A DNA stretch of 13,791 bases, taken from NCBI RefSeq assembly GCF_000003605.2, contig NW_003157229.1, forward strand, positions 520,550 to 534,340. Direction: 5' to 3'. The position numbers were made by a program, and so were the translations under genes. Below, piece by piece: positions 1 to 8,393 of the stretch. Each line of letters starts with the position of its first letter. Position 1 is the first letter of the stretch. The stretch comes from Saccoglossus kowalevskii. Its lineage: Eukaryota; Hemichordata; Enteropneusta; Harrimaniidae. The notes beneath the pieces are model-generated. The model saw nothing but the letters and a program-made list of their open reading frames with translations. It did no database searches and was not told the DNA's origin.

Positions 1-440
1 TTTCATGCTATGCCCTTTGTTGTATCGATCATATCCTCTGGGAGTATTTCTTTCTAAGGGCAGTACATATCTTCTTTGTCTTCTTGTATCACTGTACTCA
101 TTTGTGGTGTCTAGAGGATCACTTTTTTGTTGGTGAGTATGATTGGAGTGACTATATTCTCTGGATGCAGGAAATTCTCTTGGTTCTCTTGGTTGATTTC
201 TTCTCGGTCTTCTTTCCAGTGGGTAAGACTTGTTGATTTTTGTATTTATGTTAGAAATGAAGCAATGAGTTCCTGTATCAATGTTAAGATGTATTCCGTC
301 TCTTCCTAACATGTTGGGTGTTATGTTATGTTATCCATTACAATGAATGCTGTATCATGATGACGTTCCACTATACAATTAATGCCGACTGTCCACACAT
401 TTGAATTATCATGTATTTTTGAATGTAAATTTTGGTGATG
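1..440 (-). pseudogene. SGNH-hydrolase-like C-terminal fragment, probably from a retroelement-type gene; frameshifted and cut by the window edge
   Basis: Read on the minus strand, the frame from 330 down to 1 has no stop and runs off the window. Its first Met codon is at 312-310, giving 104 codons. Just after this Met comes L-G-R-D-G-I-H-L-N followed by a Gly-Thr segment, which matches the Asp-x-x-His block V of SGNH/GDSL hydrolases (catalytic Asp and His). From about residue 30 the protein becomes a low-complexity tail rich in Arg, Asn, Gln, Pro and Glu. Upstream, a second frame (440 to 324) encodes a piece with Ile-Val-Met-Asp-Asn-Ile, the kind of strand expected before block V. The two frames meet at a (GTTAT)3 repeat at 320-334, and a change of one 5-bp unit would account for the frame difference. 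Such SGNH domains occur in multicopy genes and some non-LTR retrotransposon ORF1 proteins of invertebrates. The assignment to a retroelement is inference. It may equally be a degraded cellular gene copy. Confidence 0.5.
320..334. repeat. (GTTAT)3 pentanucleotide repeat at a frame break
   Basis: Three perfect GTTAT units lie exactly where the two minus-strand reading frames of the SGNH-like fragment overlap. A single 5-bp slippage event would shift one frame into the other, so this is the likely site of the frameshift. Confidence 0.6.
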
Positions 441-1532
441 TTAAGGCAGTTTCACTCTGTCAACTTCAATCAGAATTAAATATGCCACTGCATATAAAAA
501 TACAATTTTCAACTCTACGGATTATTTTGATTCCCATTCAAGAATGAACATGAAATTTTGCTTGTTTTGTTGAACAATATATTCAATAAAAATGGTATCA
601 AAATTAAGTGACATGTCAACTTTAATTGAAATGTACAATCTTGTAGGAGTCAAACCGAACAAGTTTAAGATTTGATGTATTAAAAATTATTGAAGCTGAG
701 TTATAATGAATTCATATTCGTGAAAAATGAATCTTTCTAAATTAGTCAATAATAGTATTTTAATTAAATATGCATTGCCTACAATATTTTGAATTGAAGG
801 CATTAAGGGTTTCAAACTCTTTCGATAAAGTAATTTTGTGCATTTTAAACTGATATACCAAAAGGAATGCTTTTGTGTTCATAACTAGACTGGTATTGAC
901 TGAATTATCTTTATCACTAAGATGTAGATACACTGCTGGCTGAAGCAGTTAACAGGAAGCATATAATATTTAAGGTAGAAGCCTTACCATGTATTTTAGT
1001 GAATGGCAATAATTTTGTTAGTTTGAGAATGCTCTATCTTAAATTTTTATTTTTCTAAATCTAGGTTTTGAACAGTAATAAAAACTATTTTGCTTTAACA
1101 TACATGTGTATATGAAACTGATCTAAAAAATAGTCATTTTCGAATAATTGGACCAATTTGCTCAAAATACAGTATCTCAACAGAATGCTGTTTCATTTTA
1201 CTTAAATACATAGCTTCATGATTGTATATAAACTAGCATAATGTACATTGTCTTGTGATTTATGACCATTTATTTTGTCAAAAATTGGGGAAGTAAATTT
1301 ACTTTGAACAAATCATTTCCTGTTTTACCAGGAATTAGTATTGTTTCCAAAAGAATTTTTTTTATAAAAAACGTGTCTTTATATATGCTAGTTGCAAGCC
1401 GAAAAAAGTGGCAACCCACTGACTGTAACAAGCCTAATGACCTCTAAATATCATGTATGTTGTTAAAATGCTACATCTCATGTAACATTCTGTTTTAAAT
1501 CATGACAAGATTATATTGTAATTCTTTTGCAG
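441..1532. other. Non-coding flank or upstream intron of the split gene
   Basis: AT-rich sequence with no convincing exon. Short open stretches such as 1262-1447 lack splice sites, and their residue content follows the base composition. I looked for a first exon with a signal peptide for the downstream gene and did not find one. The 5' end of that gene therefore probably lies left of the window, and the SGNH-like fragment would then sit antisense inside its intron. The last 20 bases before 1533 form the acceptor of the first visible exon (T-rich tract then GCAG). Confidence 0.5.
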
Positions 1533-1775
1533 TTTTCAAAGATAAGCAGTAATCATTTAAATTTTGAATGTCATCGCCTGGAGAAACATAATCTGTTCAC
1601 AAGTGATGATACGTACTGTCTGCATGTGAAGGCAAACTATAATTCATCAACTCCTGGAGAACACTCGTTGTACTATCGATTGCAACAGAGCCAGTTTTAT
1701 ACTTTTTTTGTACTTCAGTGTCCAGTAAAGCAACCTAATAAAACTTTTGGTGTCAAACATAAAGACATGTGTAAG
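1533..1775 (+). CDS. Exon A: luminal/extracellular segment of a GOST-like seven-transmembrane protein
   Basis: This 243-bp exon encodes 81 residues in one open frame. The acceptor is a T-rich stretch ending TTTTGCAG at 1532 and the donor is AAG|GTAAGT at 1775/1776; entry and exit phases are 0. The peptide has four cysteines (exon residues 13, 29, 63, 80) and two N-glycosylation sequons (Asn37-Ser-Ser and Asn69-Lys-Thr). An aromatic-rich stretch (residues 45-59, with Ser-Leu-Tyr-Tyr and Phe-Tyr-Thr-Phe-Phe) alternates like beta strands. In GOST proteins the N-terminal domain is a luminal beta-sandwich stabilised by disulfides, and this exon would be its last part before the first helix. The signal peptide and earlier strands are not in the window. 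Homology is judged from layout only. Reading-frame and splice evidence is strong, family assignment moderate. Confidence 0.75.
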
Positions 1776-2482
1776 GTAAGTTAAGAATACATCCAGAATA
1801 AACCTATGTTGTTGGCATGCAGATCCCCATGCATACATGTATATGTCAAATCCAAACACCAGTGAGCACTAGTAAGCAACATACAGCTTTTTGCATTTTT
1901 TTTTAATATTGAATAGTATCTTTGATGAGCCGATATGCAAACATATGGGATTAGCTATAGTCTTTAATAGTCCCTACTCGAGTGTACATGTAGCAACTAA
2001 TGTGTCATCTGACTGGCTTCTTTTCTCACAGTAATGATTAAAAACATTGGCAAGAATGTTGGTTCTTATTCATTTCATTGAATGTTCAAATAAAAGAAAG
2101 TGAAATGAAGAAAGTTAATTGCATGGATCATGTTGGAGTCTTATTGGATGAGCACACCCACATACAGTTTTAATCAGCTTGGATAATGTGGACAACTGTC
2201 TCTTGACATGGCAGAGCATAATATCTGCTGTAAGCTTTTAATAACTATTCCGGATATTAGTTTTCTTAATCAATTGAAGCACTTTATTCCATCAAAGGAT
2301 CATAAATGTAAATTCTCTCTAGAGATGTCAATGTGTGAAAGTATCATGTTAAGACAAATGTTGATTAGTGCTCTAATTTCTATTGCCATGTTCTCTTCGA
2401 GTTCTGGCATGTATACTCGTGTATTTTTAACATTTGTACATATTTTTATTCTCTTGTGTGCCTGTGTGTTTGTCTGTGTTAG

Positions 2483-3290
2483 AAAAATCTCAAAAACTTG
2501 AGTGGATTTTGACCAAATGTAGTACACAAGTATCTTGGAGTAGGTAATATGCAGACATGATTAGTTTTGAGACCATGTCCATGCATATTAAGTAGCTAAT
2601 TTGCATATTATTTTCTCATTTCAGCCATTATAAACAAAGTCTAAAAATCTTCTGAGTGAATTATGATTAAATTTAATACATATTAGGTACATTGTGGTAA
2701 TGTGCAGACATGATTAGTTTAGGGCCATGTCTATGCATATTAAGTAGCTAATTTGCATATTATTTTCTCATTTCAGCCATTATAAACAAAGTCTAAAAAT
2801 CTTCTGAGTGAATTATGATCAAATTTAGTACATATTAGGTACATTGTGGTAATGTGCAGACATGATTAGTTTAGGGCCATGTCTATGCATATTAAGTAGC
2901 TAATTTTTTTATATATTATCTTCTTTCAGCCTGTTTAAGTGGATTTTGATCACATTTACTACATAATGGGGTATATGCAGACATGATTAGTTTTGGGGCC
3001 ATGTCCATACATATCAAGTAGCTTATTGGCATATTAATTATCTCGTATAAGGCATGTTTGCAAAATTTTAAAAAACTTTAAAACAAATTTTAATCACATT
3101 TGGTAGCTAGGCACTTTGGGATAATGTTCAGATATGATTAGTTTTAGATTCATGTTTGTGCATACTAAGTAGCTAATTTGCATATTAAAGATCTCTTAGT
3201 ACATGGGTACTTTGGGGTAATGCGCAGACATGATTAGTTTTAGGGCCATGTCTGTGTATATTAAGTAATTTGCATATTACTGTAAAATAC
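2483..3290 (+). repeat. Degenerate tandem repeat, about six units of 96-153 bp
   Basis: The marker GCAGACATGATTAGTTT recurs at 2551, 2704, 2856, 2977, 3128 (diverged) and 3224, giving spacings of 153, 152, 121, 151 and 96 bp. Each unit also carries a GGGCCATGTCTATGCATATT-like segment, then AAGTAGCTAATTTGCATATT. Several units contain a segment reading roughly GATTTTGATCACATTTGGTA. Units two and three are nearly identical and the outer ones are diverged. The array lies entirely inside intron A-B. Confidence 0.85.
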
Positions 3291-3420
3291 TTTATTTTAG
3301 CTGGAATTAATTTTCGCTAAAAAGACTTTTTTGGTGTTTTGTATGGATTTTAATTTCACTGATACTTGTAGGGCAGCAGCTCAAATTTTGCTACTTCAAG
3401 TTTATGCATAAATTAACACC
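3270..3420. repeat. Probable decayed interspersed repeat
   Basis: Begins with ACTGTAAAATACTTTATTTT and contains two related blocks, GGAATTAATTTTCGCT and GGATTTTAATTTCACTGA, separated by about 40 bp. It ends near TTATGCATAAATT. This style (ACTGTAAAA, then a Gly-free T-rich block with TTTTCGC) resembles dispersed elements common in marine invertebrate genomes. That resemblance is from memory and not checked here. Ends are approximate. Confidence 0.3.
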
Positions 3421-3927
3421 CAGGCTAGTTGTCTGTACGATTGTTGTAACACTGTTCAACTAAAAACAATGCCCCGACGGCGTTTTGAAGATAAACACAT
3501 TGTCAATCATTTGTGAAAATTTCAAAACAAAAGGTCGAAGCGTCTAAGAGCTATTTTTTTTTAAAGTTCTGGAATGTGCACTAAAAAGAAGCTGAGATAA
3601 TTGCTAATTTGCATAACAATTCACTCAGTAAGAAGTTTGCTAATGCTCATAATTAAAATGGCTGTTACAGTTTCAAATTTAAGTGTATTATCGTTTTGTG
3701 AAAAGTTAAATACAGTGCACAATATGGAGATCCCGTCATTTCTTTTTTTCACCATGTTATTTTTTATTATTTATGTACAGCCTTGCTAAATCTTGCTTAG
3801 CATTCAAAAGAGATAATTTTGCACCTGTTATCTATATTTTAAAATTGTTTTTTGAGTATGTTCCACTATTCACAATTCTACAAAATTTCAACAGTCTTTA
3901 GCCAAGACTTTTTGAATAATAAAAAGC

Positions 3928-3941
3928 AAAAAAAAAAAAAA
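3928..3941. repeat. A14 homopolymer
   Basis: Uninterrupted run of fourteen A following AATAAAAAGC. It could be the tail of a retroposed fragment, but the sequence to its left shows no recognisable SINE or LINE body. Confidence 0.7.
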
Positions 3942-4372
3942 TTTCACTCCCAAGTGCCCACGAACCTGCATCTCTACCTTAAAGCAAAATCAAAAAAACT
4001 TCAGTGCGGCTTTAGATAAAATTTGCTATATATTTGTACTGAACATCTGCTGCCTGATGATCTTAACTTCTAATGCCATTGTTCTTTCACTGCATGACTG
4101 TTGGGAATATTCATTTTCTAGATATGTTTTGAAAAAAACTGTCAAATAATATGCATAAAATGACAATTTAGAAGCGTTTTCCATAGATCATTTTGTCATT
4201 AAAATCCCACTAAAAATGTAGTTAATTTTTGTAATACATGTACTTCAAGACATGAACTTATAAGACACTACATACATGTATCATTGTTCATGCTATGTTA
4301 TCATCAAATATTGAATATTGAAAATAGCCCACATACTAACTAAATAATGTTGTTTGTATTGTCTTTCTACAG

Positions 4373-4513
4373 TGGTGGCTTTCCTTACTTAATCCAAAAC
4401 ACAGTCACTTAAGTAGCGATGAGTCATCTATGCCAGATATTTACAGAGCAATTATGGCATTATGGGCTTTCTTAGTGGTATTATGGCTGGGAAATTGTTT
4501 TTTATATTGCGAG
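4373..4513 (+). CDS. Exon B: pre-helix linker and first transmembrane helix of the GOST-like protein
   Basis: This 141-bp, 47-codon exon has phase 0 at both ends. The acceptor is TTGTCTTTCTACAG and the donor GAG|GTAGGT. It opens with Trp-Trp, then an Asn-Pro and His/Ser-rich linker, then Asp-Glu-Ser-Ser-Met-Pro-Asp-Ile-Tyr, which leads straight into a hydrophobic helix of about 23 residues (Ile-Tyr-Arg through Cys-Phe-Leu-Tyr). In GPR107/108 and TMEM87 relatives a short acidic segment ending in Leu/Met-Pro-x-x-Tyr likewise precedes TM1, and a Leu-Trp sits late in TM1, as here. The joined frame with exons A and C is continuous without stops. There is no signal peptide, so this helix is a true membrane span. 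Exon call is strong; superfamily call is inferred from pattern. Confidence 0.8.
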
Positions 4514-4830
4514 GTAGGTGACAATTTGATTTCAATTACTGATAGTTTACAGGTGGTTTCTTTGTAAAATCTACTGATGTAAGCTCACTTGTCATGTGTA
4601 TGATGCTTTCTCAAGTGAAATAAGTGTTACAATTGCTAAAATCTTTATTAAAATGATAATCACATTTGACTTCACAGTATTTAGTGTAGCTTCTACATGG
4701 GATTAAAGGGTAGAATGTATTTTTGAAAAGTGATAATCTTGAATTGCATTACGGTAACTGAAGCTTAATTTGTTCTATAAATACATATTAACATGAAATG
4801 AGTTGAAATAAATTCAAGTCATATATGCCA

Positions 4831-4941
4831 TTACTAACTTAAGGGGGTGTCCGCATAAACAATTTTGAAGATAAACAATTCTACGAGGAAAATAATCGCA
4901 ATGAAAAAACAATTATTTCACCCCTTCCCCTTAGTTTGTAA
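4831..4941. mobile_element. Short inverted-repeat element (MITE-like, 111 bp)
   Basis: The left end 4831-4849 (TTACTAACTTAAGGGGGTG) matches the reverse complement of the right end 4919-4941, allowing one substitution, one single-base gap and a 4-5 base insertion inside the G-run. The interior has the direct repeat ATAAACAATT (starting 4856 and 4871) and no coding capacity. No clear target-site duplication is visible. It is best read as a tiny non-autonomous foldback or MITE relic; a chance G-rich/C-rich pairing is the alternative. Confidence 0.45.
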
Positions 4942-5067
4942 TCAATATATTATTGCACAGCAAAGACAATAGAATTTAATTCTGTCTTTTTTGTTGAAAT
5001 AACATAGCATTTGTTCTCAAACCTTATTTATTCACCATTATTACACAACAACATTATTACACAATGC

Positions 5068-5074
<7 letters not shown>

Positions 5075-5158
<84 letters not shown>
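5075..5158. repeat. (AT)42 microsatellite
   Basis: Eighty-four bases of uninterrupted AT dinucleotide. It can fold on itself, and its length is likely to vary between individuals and between assemblies. Confidence 0.98.
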
Positions 5159-5161
<3 letters not shown>

Positions 5162-5574
5162 CTTAAACATCAAACATTTGATTTAATTTCTTCTGATAAA
5201 TTTTATGTTGTTGTTGCATCAGAAAAAGTGAATGAATTCCCAACTTCTCAGAGCTAATAGTGAATAATGTTTATAGTTTCAACTCATAGATTTATTACAT
5301 GCAAACCACAAGATATATTTGAATACAAAAAGTTTATTTGACATGCCAATGTCATAATAATAGACAAATAATGAATTTTTGACCATGTTCTCAGTAGGAA
5401 AAATTATGCGTGCATTGCATTGTTTTTTGAAAAGGAGCATGTATATAGTGACTGATGAATAATTATAAAACTCAAAAAATTAGTGTTCATACTTAATAAT
5501 AACACCTGGACATACTTACAGTTTGTAAGTATTTTATTAATACATGTATACCAAAAACTGTGGATACATTTCAG

Positions 5575-5634
5575 CTGTTATGTCTTTTGTGTACTTTGAC
5601 ACAATTGCCATAAATGGTGACAGCTGTAAATGAG
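5575..5634 (+). other. Possible 60-bp pseudo-exon
   Basis: The segment is preceded by ACATTTCAG and followed by GAG|GTAAGC, a good donor. In the phase-0 frame of the host gene it would add twelve codons and then a TAA stop. If it is ever included it would truncate the protein. The pyrimidine tract is weak, so it may never be used. Confidence 0.2.
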
Positions 5635-6059
5635 GTAAGCATACTATGGACATACATGTATAGCTAAATGTAACCCCAAGAGATCATTTGTCTGTGAAAA
5701 TTTGGTATTTTTTCCCTGATTTGTAAGAATCTGAAAAAACTTGTTTTTCAACTTGTTTCTTTATTTAGATCCAATATAGTAAATATTCGTTAATTAGTGG
5801 CATTTATGTTATTATTACTGACCATGTGACCATCTTCCTATTATAACATGACAATTTAATGCGCTATCCTGGCATCAACCAGGCCCGATCGAAAACAAGC
5901 ACCTGCAAACATTAATCAAGGTTCCCAGTAGGTTAACCTTCCTGTTGAGTCTGTGGCATGTCCATGTAGAATTTGTACTCAGATCTACTGATCATGAGTC
6001 TGATGCTACATGTACCTTTACAACCACTATGCTATCATCATGTCTTACATTTGTTCATT

Positions 6060-6310
6060 TGACAATCCAATTCATAGTGGTCAAATGCTGGCTATTTTAA
6101 TGTTAAAAATCCATCAAATTCAAACATTTCTGAATCTGTATCTCAGCCATGCATAGACAAAATTTGGTATGTGCATGAACAAATTTTGGTATGTACATTT
6201 AACGTTATGTTTTGCTTGTCAGATCAGATTCAAAATGTGAATGCAGTTGTGGAGCCATATTCCTGACCATTCATGTAGAACTTTGTGTATGTGATGCAAT
6301 TACTTGTTTA
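6060..6310. repeat. Dispersed repeat family, copy 1
   Basis: Contains the family core GCTGGCTATTTTAATGTTAA (from 6087), then ATCTCAGCCATGCATAGACA (6140-6159), then GATTCAAAATG (from 6227). The same words in related order occur near 6830-7100, 8040-8235 and 12090-12545. A small internal duplication of ATTTTGGTATGT lies near 6160-6195. Confidence 0.6.
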
Positions 6311-6829
6311 CCAATCTTGTAATGTAAATACTAATAAAATAAAAAGATTGGCTAATTTCTCATATATTTCATTTTACTATGCATGTAGGTGACAATAGCT
6401 GTTAAAACTAGTTTTTGAGTTTTATAAACTTAATTCATAAAACCTCCCCATACTTAGTGTAAATTTTAAGACATTTTTCACTACTACTAAATGTAATTAC
6501 ATAAGCAGGGGAACAGTGCAAGTGTAACACAATTAATATGTCTTGTCCTGATACTGATAGTCAACAGGGTGGCTATCATAGAGCAAGGTGGAAACGCACA
6601 AGTGTTCATGTTTTCACTGAGCTGGCTGTAGTTGCATTCTATACAGAGTAAGGTGTTCAATGACTTGGCTCTCCCTGAACTAGATAATTATAATGATGGT
6701 ACTACTTGAACAGGACTATGAACGATTGGCCAAGTGGCAATTGGTGTGTCTCCAATCCAATAAATTTTCCAACCCTGACAATCATGAACATTTACTTGGG
6801 GTTTGGGGGTGTAAAATTTCCACGACAGA

Positions 6830-7100
6830 TGACCGTGGTTCTTAAAAATTCATCAAGATCACTCATTTCTGCCATTCTGGAACTGGATCTCAGTCATACA
6901 TAGACATATTTCATTCAAACTTTGTGTGCACATTGAACATAATGAGTCCTTAATGCACATCATATTTTTTTACCACATTTGATTCAAAATGTCTGACTGA
7001 TGGCCATTTTGTGTTAATTGATCTTGTTTTTGGAGCTATATTTCTAACATGGTTGGACATGCACAGGCATCTGTTTCAGAGTCTGATGCAAGATTGTTGA
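6830..7100. repeat. Dispersed repeat family, copy 2
   Basis: Shows TTAAAAATTCATCAAGATCA near 6843 followed by ATTTCTGCCATT, then ATCTCAGTCATACATAGACA (6887-6906, two mismatches to copy 1), CATTCAAACTTTGTGTGCAC (from about 6912) and GATTCAAAATGTCTGACTGA (from about 6981). The open frame at 6706-6903 overlaps this repeat and is not taken as a gene. Confidence 0.6.
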
Positions 7101-7280
7101 TTGTCATTTTCATGCTACAAATGAATTATAAATATTATTTGTAGAATAAAGGAACGAATCTGACAAATAAACTGGCTCCACTTTGTGTGTGTAAATAATT
7201 ATTTGGCACTAATGTTGATAGTCACTAGAAAGTGGACAGGATTTGTCATTGACAATTGCTTTATTTTTTAGTCAATGCGA

Positions 7281-7388
7281 GCCTTGGTTTTACAAATACT
7301 AGAGATCCAGGGATTTTGGGGATGTGAGAATTATCAAATTTATTCAAAACAAAGCCTTGGTTTTAGAAATACTGGATATCCAGGGATT
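7281..7388. repeat. Imperfect direct repeat, 35-bp units 73 bp apart
   Basis: Units 7281-7315 and 7354-7388 both run from GCCTTGGTTTTA to ATCCAGGGATT and differ at three positions out of 35. This points to a local tandem duplication with a diverged spacer. Confidence 0.75.
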
Positions 7389-7492
7389 CTGTACCTAGCC
7401 ATAATACTGTGAAATACTTCAGTATTGCAGGCGATTGTTTTACACAGAATGGATTAAATTACATGTGAATATAAAATGATAATCTGTTTTTG

Positions 7493-7516
7493 TTAGCAAT
7501 GCAGAGGCATTGCTAA
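7493..7516 (+). other. Perfect 10-bp hairpin in intron B-C
   Basis: TTAGCAATGC (7493-7502), loop AGAG, GCATTGCTAA (7507-7516). T-rich and A-rich flanks could extend the stem beyond a single bulged G. The loop is too short for a typical microRNA precursor. It may be a transposon remnant or a structured intronic RNA. Confidence 0.6.
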
Positions 7517-8039
7517 AATGAAAGTCTAAGTCTTTTAGGGGTGTGGCAACTCTAAATCATCCAAGAGTCGTACTTTTGCTATTAGCGGCAACAATGTGAC
7601 AAAAAAAAGTCTTACAGTGCAATATATACCATGAAGATTATTCCAATTTGCAGCACAACAGTTATATGCAGTTTCACTTCTCAATTGCTGATGAAAAATT
7701 ATGAAAGACAAAGAACAAATTTGAAAAGAAGTTGTATCAGAAGGATACTGTAAATGTTTTATTCAACTGCAGACAAGAAGGCCAATAAAAATGAGATGAA
7801 CCCTCACCTCAGAAAATACACTCCTCTGCCTTAGATCAAAGAACATCACAAATAATGCATGCTGGGATTCAATCACAGTAGTCAAGGCAGTCCATCAAGG
7901 TTGACTGGGGACAAGGGTCTGTTGGATAATAGATTTTCTGGTGAGGACTGTGAATAACTTAATGACGCCCAACTCATACTGTGGGAGGTTTATCTTGCAA
8001 ATGCGCTATACTATCAGTAACTTATCATCTCTGAGGTCA

Positions 8040-8235
8040 ATTCTATGTTTACAGTGCCAGTTTTGTTTAAATTTGGTATAAAAGCAAGACATAGTGGTTT
8101 ACATATGCACATTAACATAAAATGTCAATGTGTCCTCAACTGTCCCTGAAACATTAAACATCACTCATTGTAGATTGCTGATATGAGTTTGTTTCATGTT
8201 CTAATTCAAAATGGCTGACTGACAACCCTTTTTGT
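8040..8235. repeat. Dispersed repeat family, copy 3 (weak)
   Basis: Contains TAATTCAAAATGGCTGACTG near 8201-8220, matching the GATTCAAAATG block of copies 1 and 2, preceded by a diverged stretch with GCACATTAACATAAAATG near 8107. The core block is not clearly present, so this copy is partial. Confidence 0.4.
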
Positions 8236-8269
8236 TTTTTCAATTTTATTTACCCATTACTGTGACAGA

Positions 8270-8298
8270 CCATAGACCCTCCAGTAGAAGGTCTATGG
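8270..8298. other. Hairpin with 9-bp arms
   Basis: CCATAGACC (8270-8278) and GGTCTATGG (8290-8298) are perfect inverted repeats around an 11-base loop. The word ACAGACC flanks both sides (about 8266 and 8299), hinting at a small inserted palindrome. Confidence 0.5.
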
Positions 8299-8361
8299 AC
8301 AGACCTAATATTTTGTTTTAATTTCAATCAAAGGCAAAATAAGGTTTTAATGCATGCCAAA

Positions 8362-8393
8362 TTTTTTTGTTTTTTTTGTTTTTGTTTTTGTTT
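8362..8393. repeat. T-rich tract with spaced G, (T5-8 G)n
   Basis: Thirty-two bases of T with G at 8369, 8378, 8384 and 8390; low-complexity sequence. It looks like a splice-acceptor tract ending TTTAG, but the open frame after it is short and no donor follows. Confidence 0.8.

Larger units (their letters stand above)
1776..4372 (+). other. Intron A-B (phase 0, 2597 bp)
   Basis: GT-AG intron starting GTAAGT and ending in a T/C-rich tract plus CTACAG. It contains the six-copy tandem repeat at about 2483-3290, a probable decayed interspersed repeat at about 3270-3420, an A14 run at 3928-3941 and several TACATGTA words. I see no additional exon. The open frames at 2208-2501 and 3601-3789 have no splice support or recognisable motif. 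Confidence 0.75.

Noticed and set aside
127-309. Plus-strand 60-codon open frame
   Set aside because: It lies opposite the longer minus-strand SGNH-like frame, whose recognisable motif explains the open reading better.
355-420. ATGATGA as a snoRNA box C
   Set aside because: No box D CTGA at suitable distance and no closing stem.
1262-1447. Plus-strand 61-codon open frame as a first exon
   Set aside because: No signal peptide, no donor with a compatible phase, and low-complexity composition.
1647-1859. Minus-strand open frame
   Set aside because: Shadow of exon A on the opposite strand.
2208-2527. Two opposing open frames of 97 and 75 codons
   Set aside because: They overlap the start of the tandem repeat, lack motifs and splice sites, and contain TG-rich low-complexity sequence.
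6538-6652. Open stretch before 6652 as an extra exon
   Set aside because: It ends in a stop directly after the open part and has no acceptable donor. The exon B to C junction needs no extra exon.
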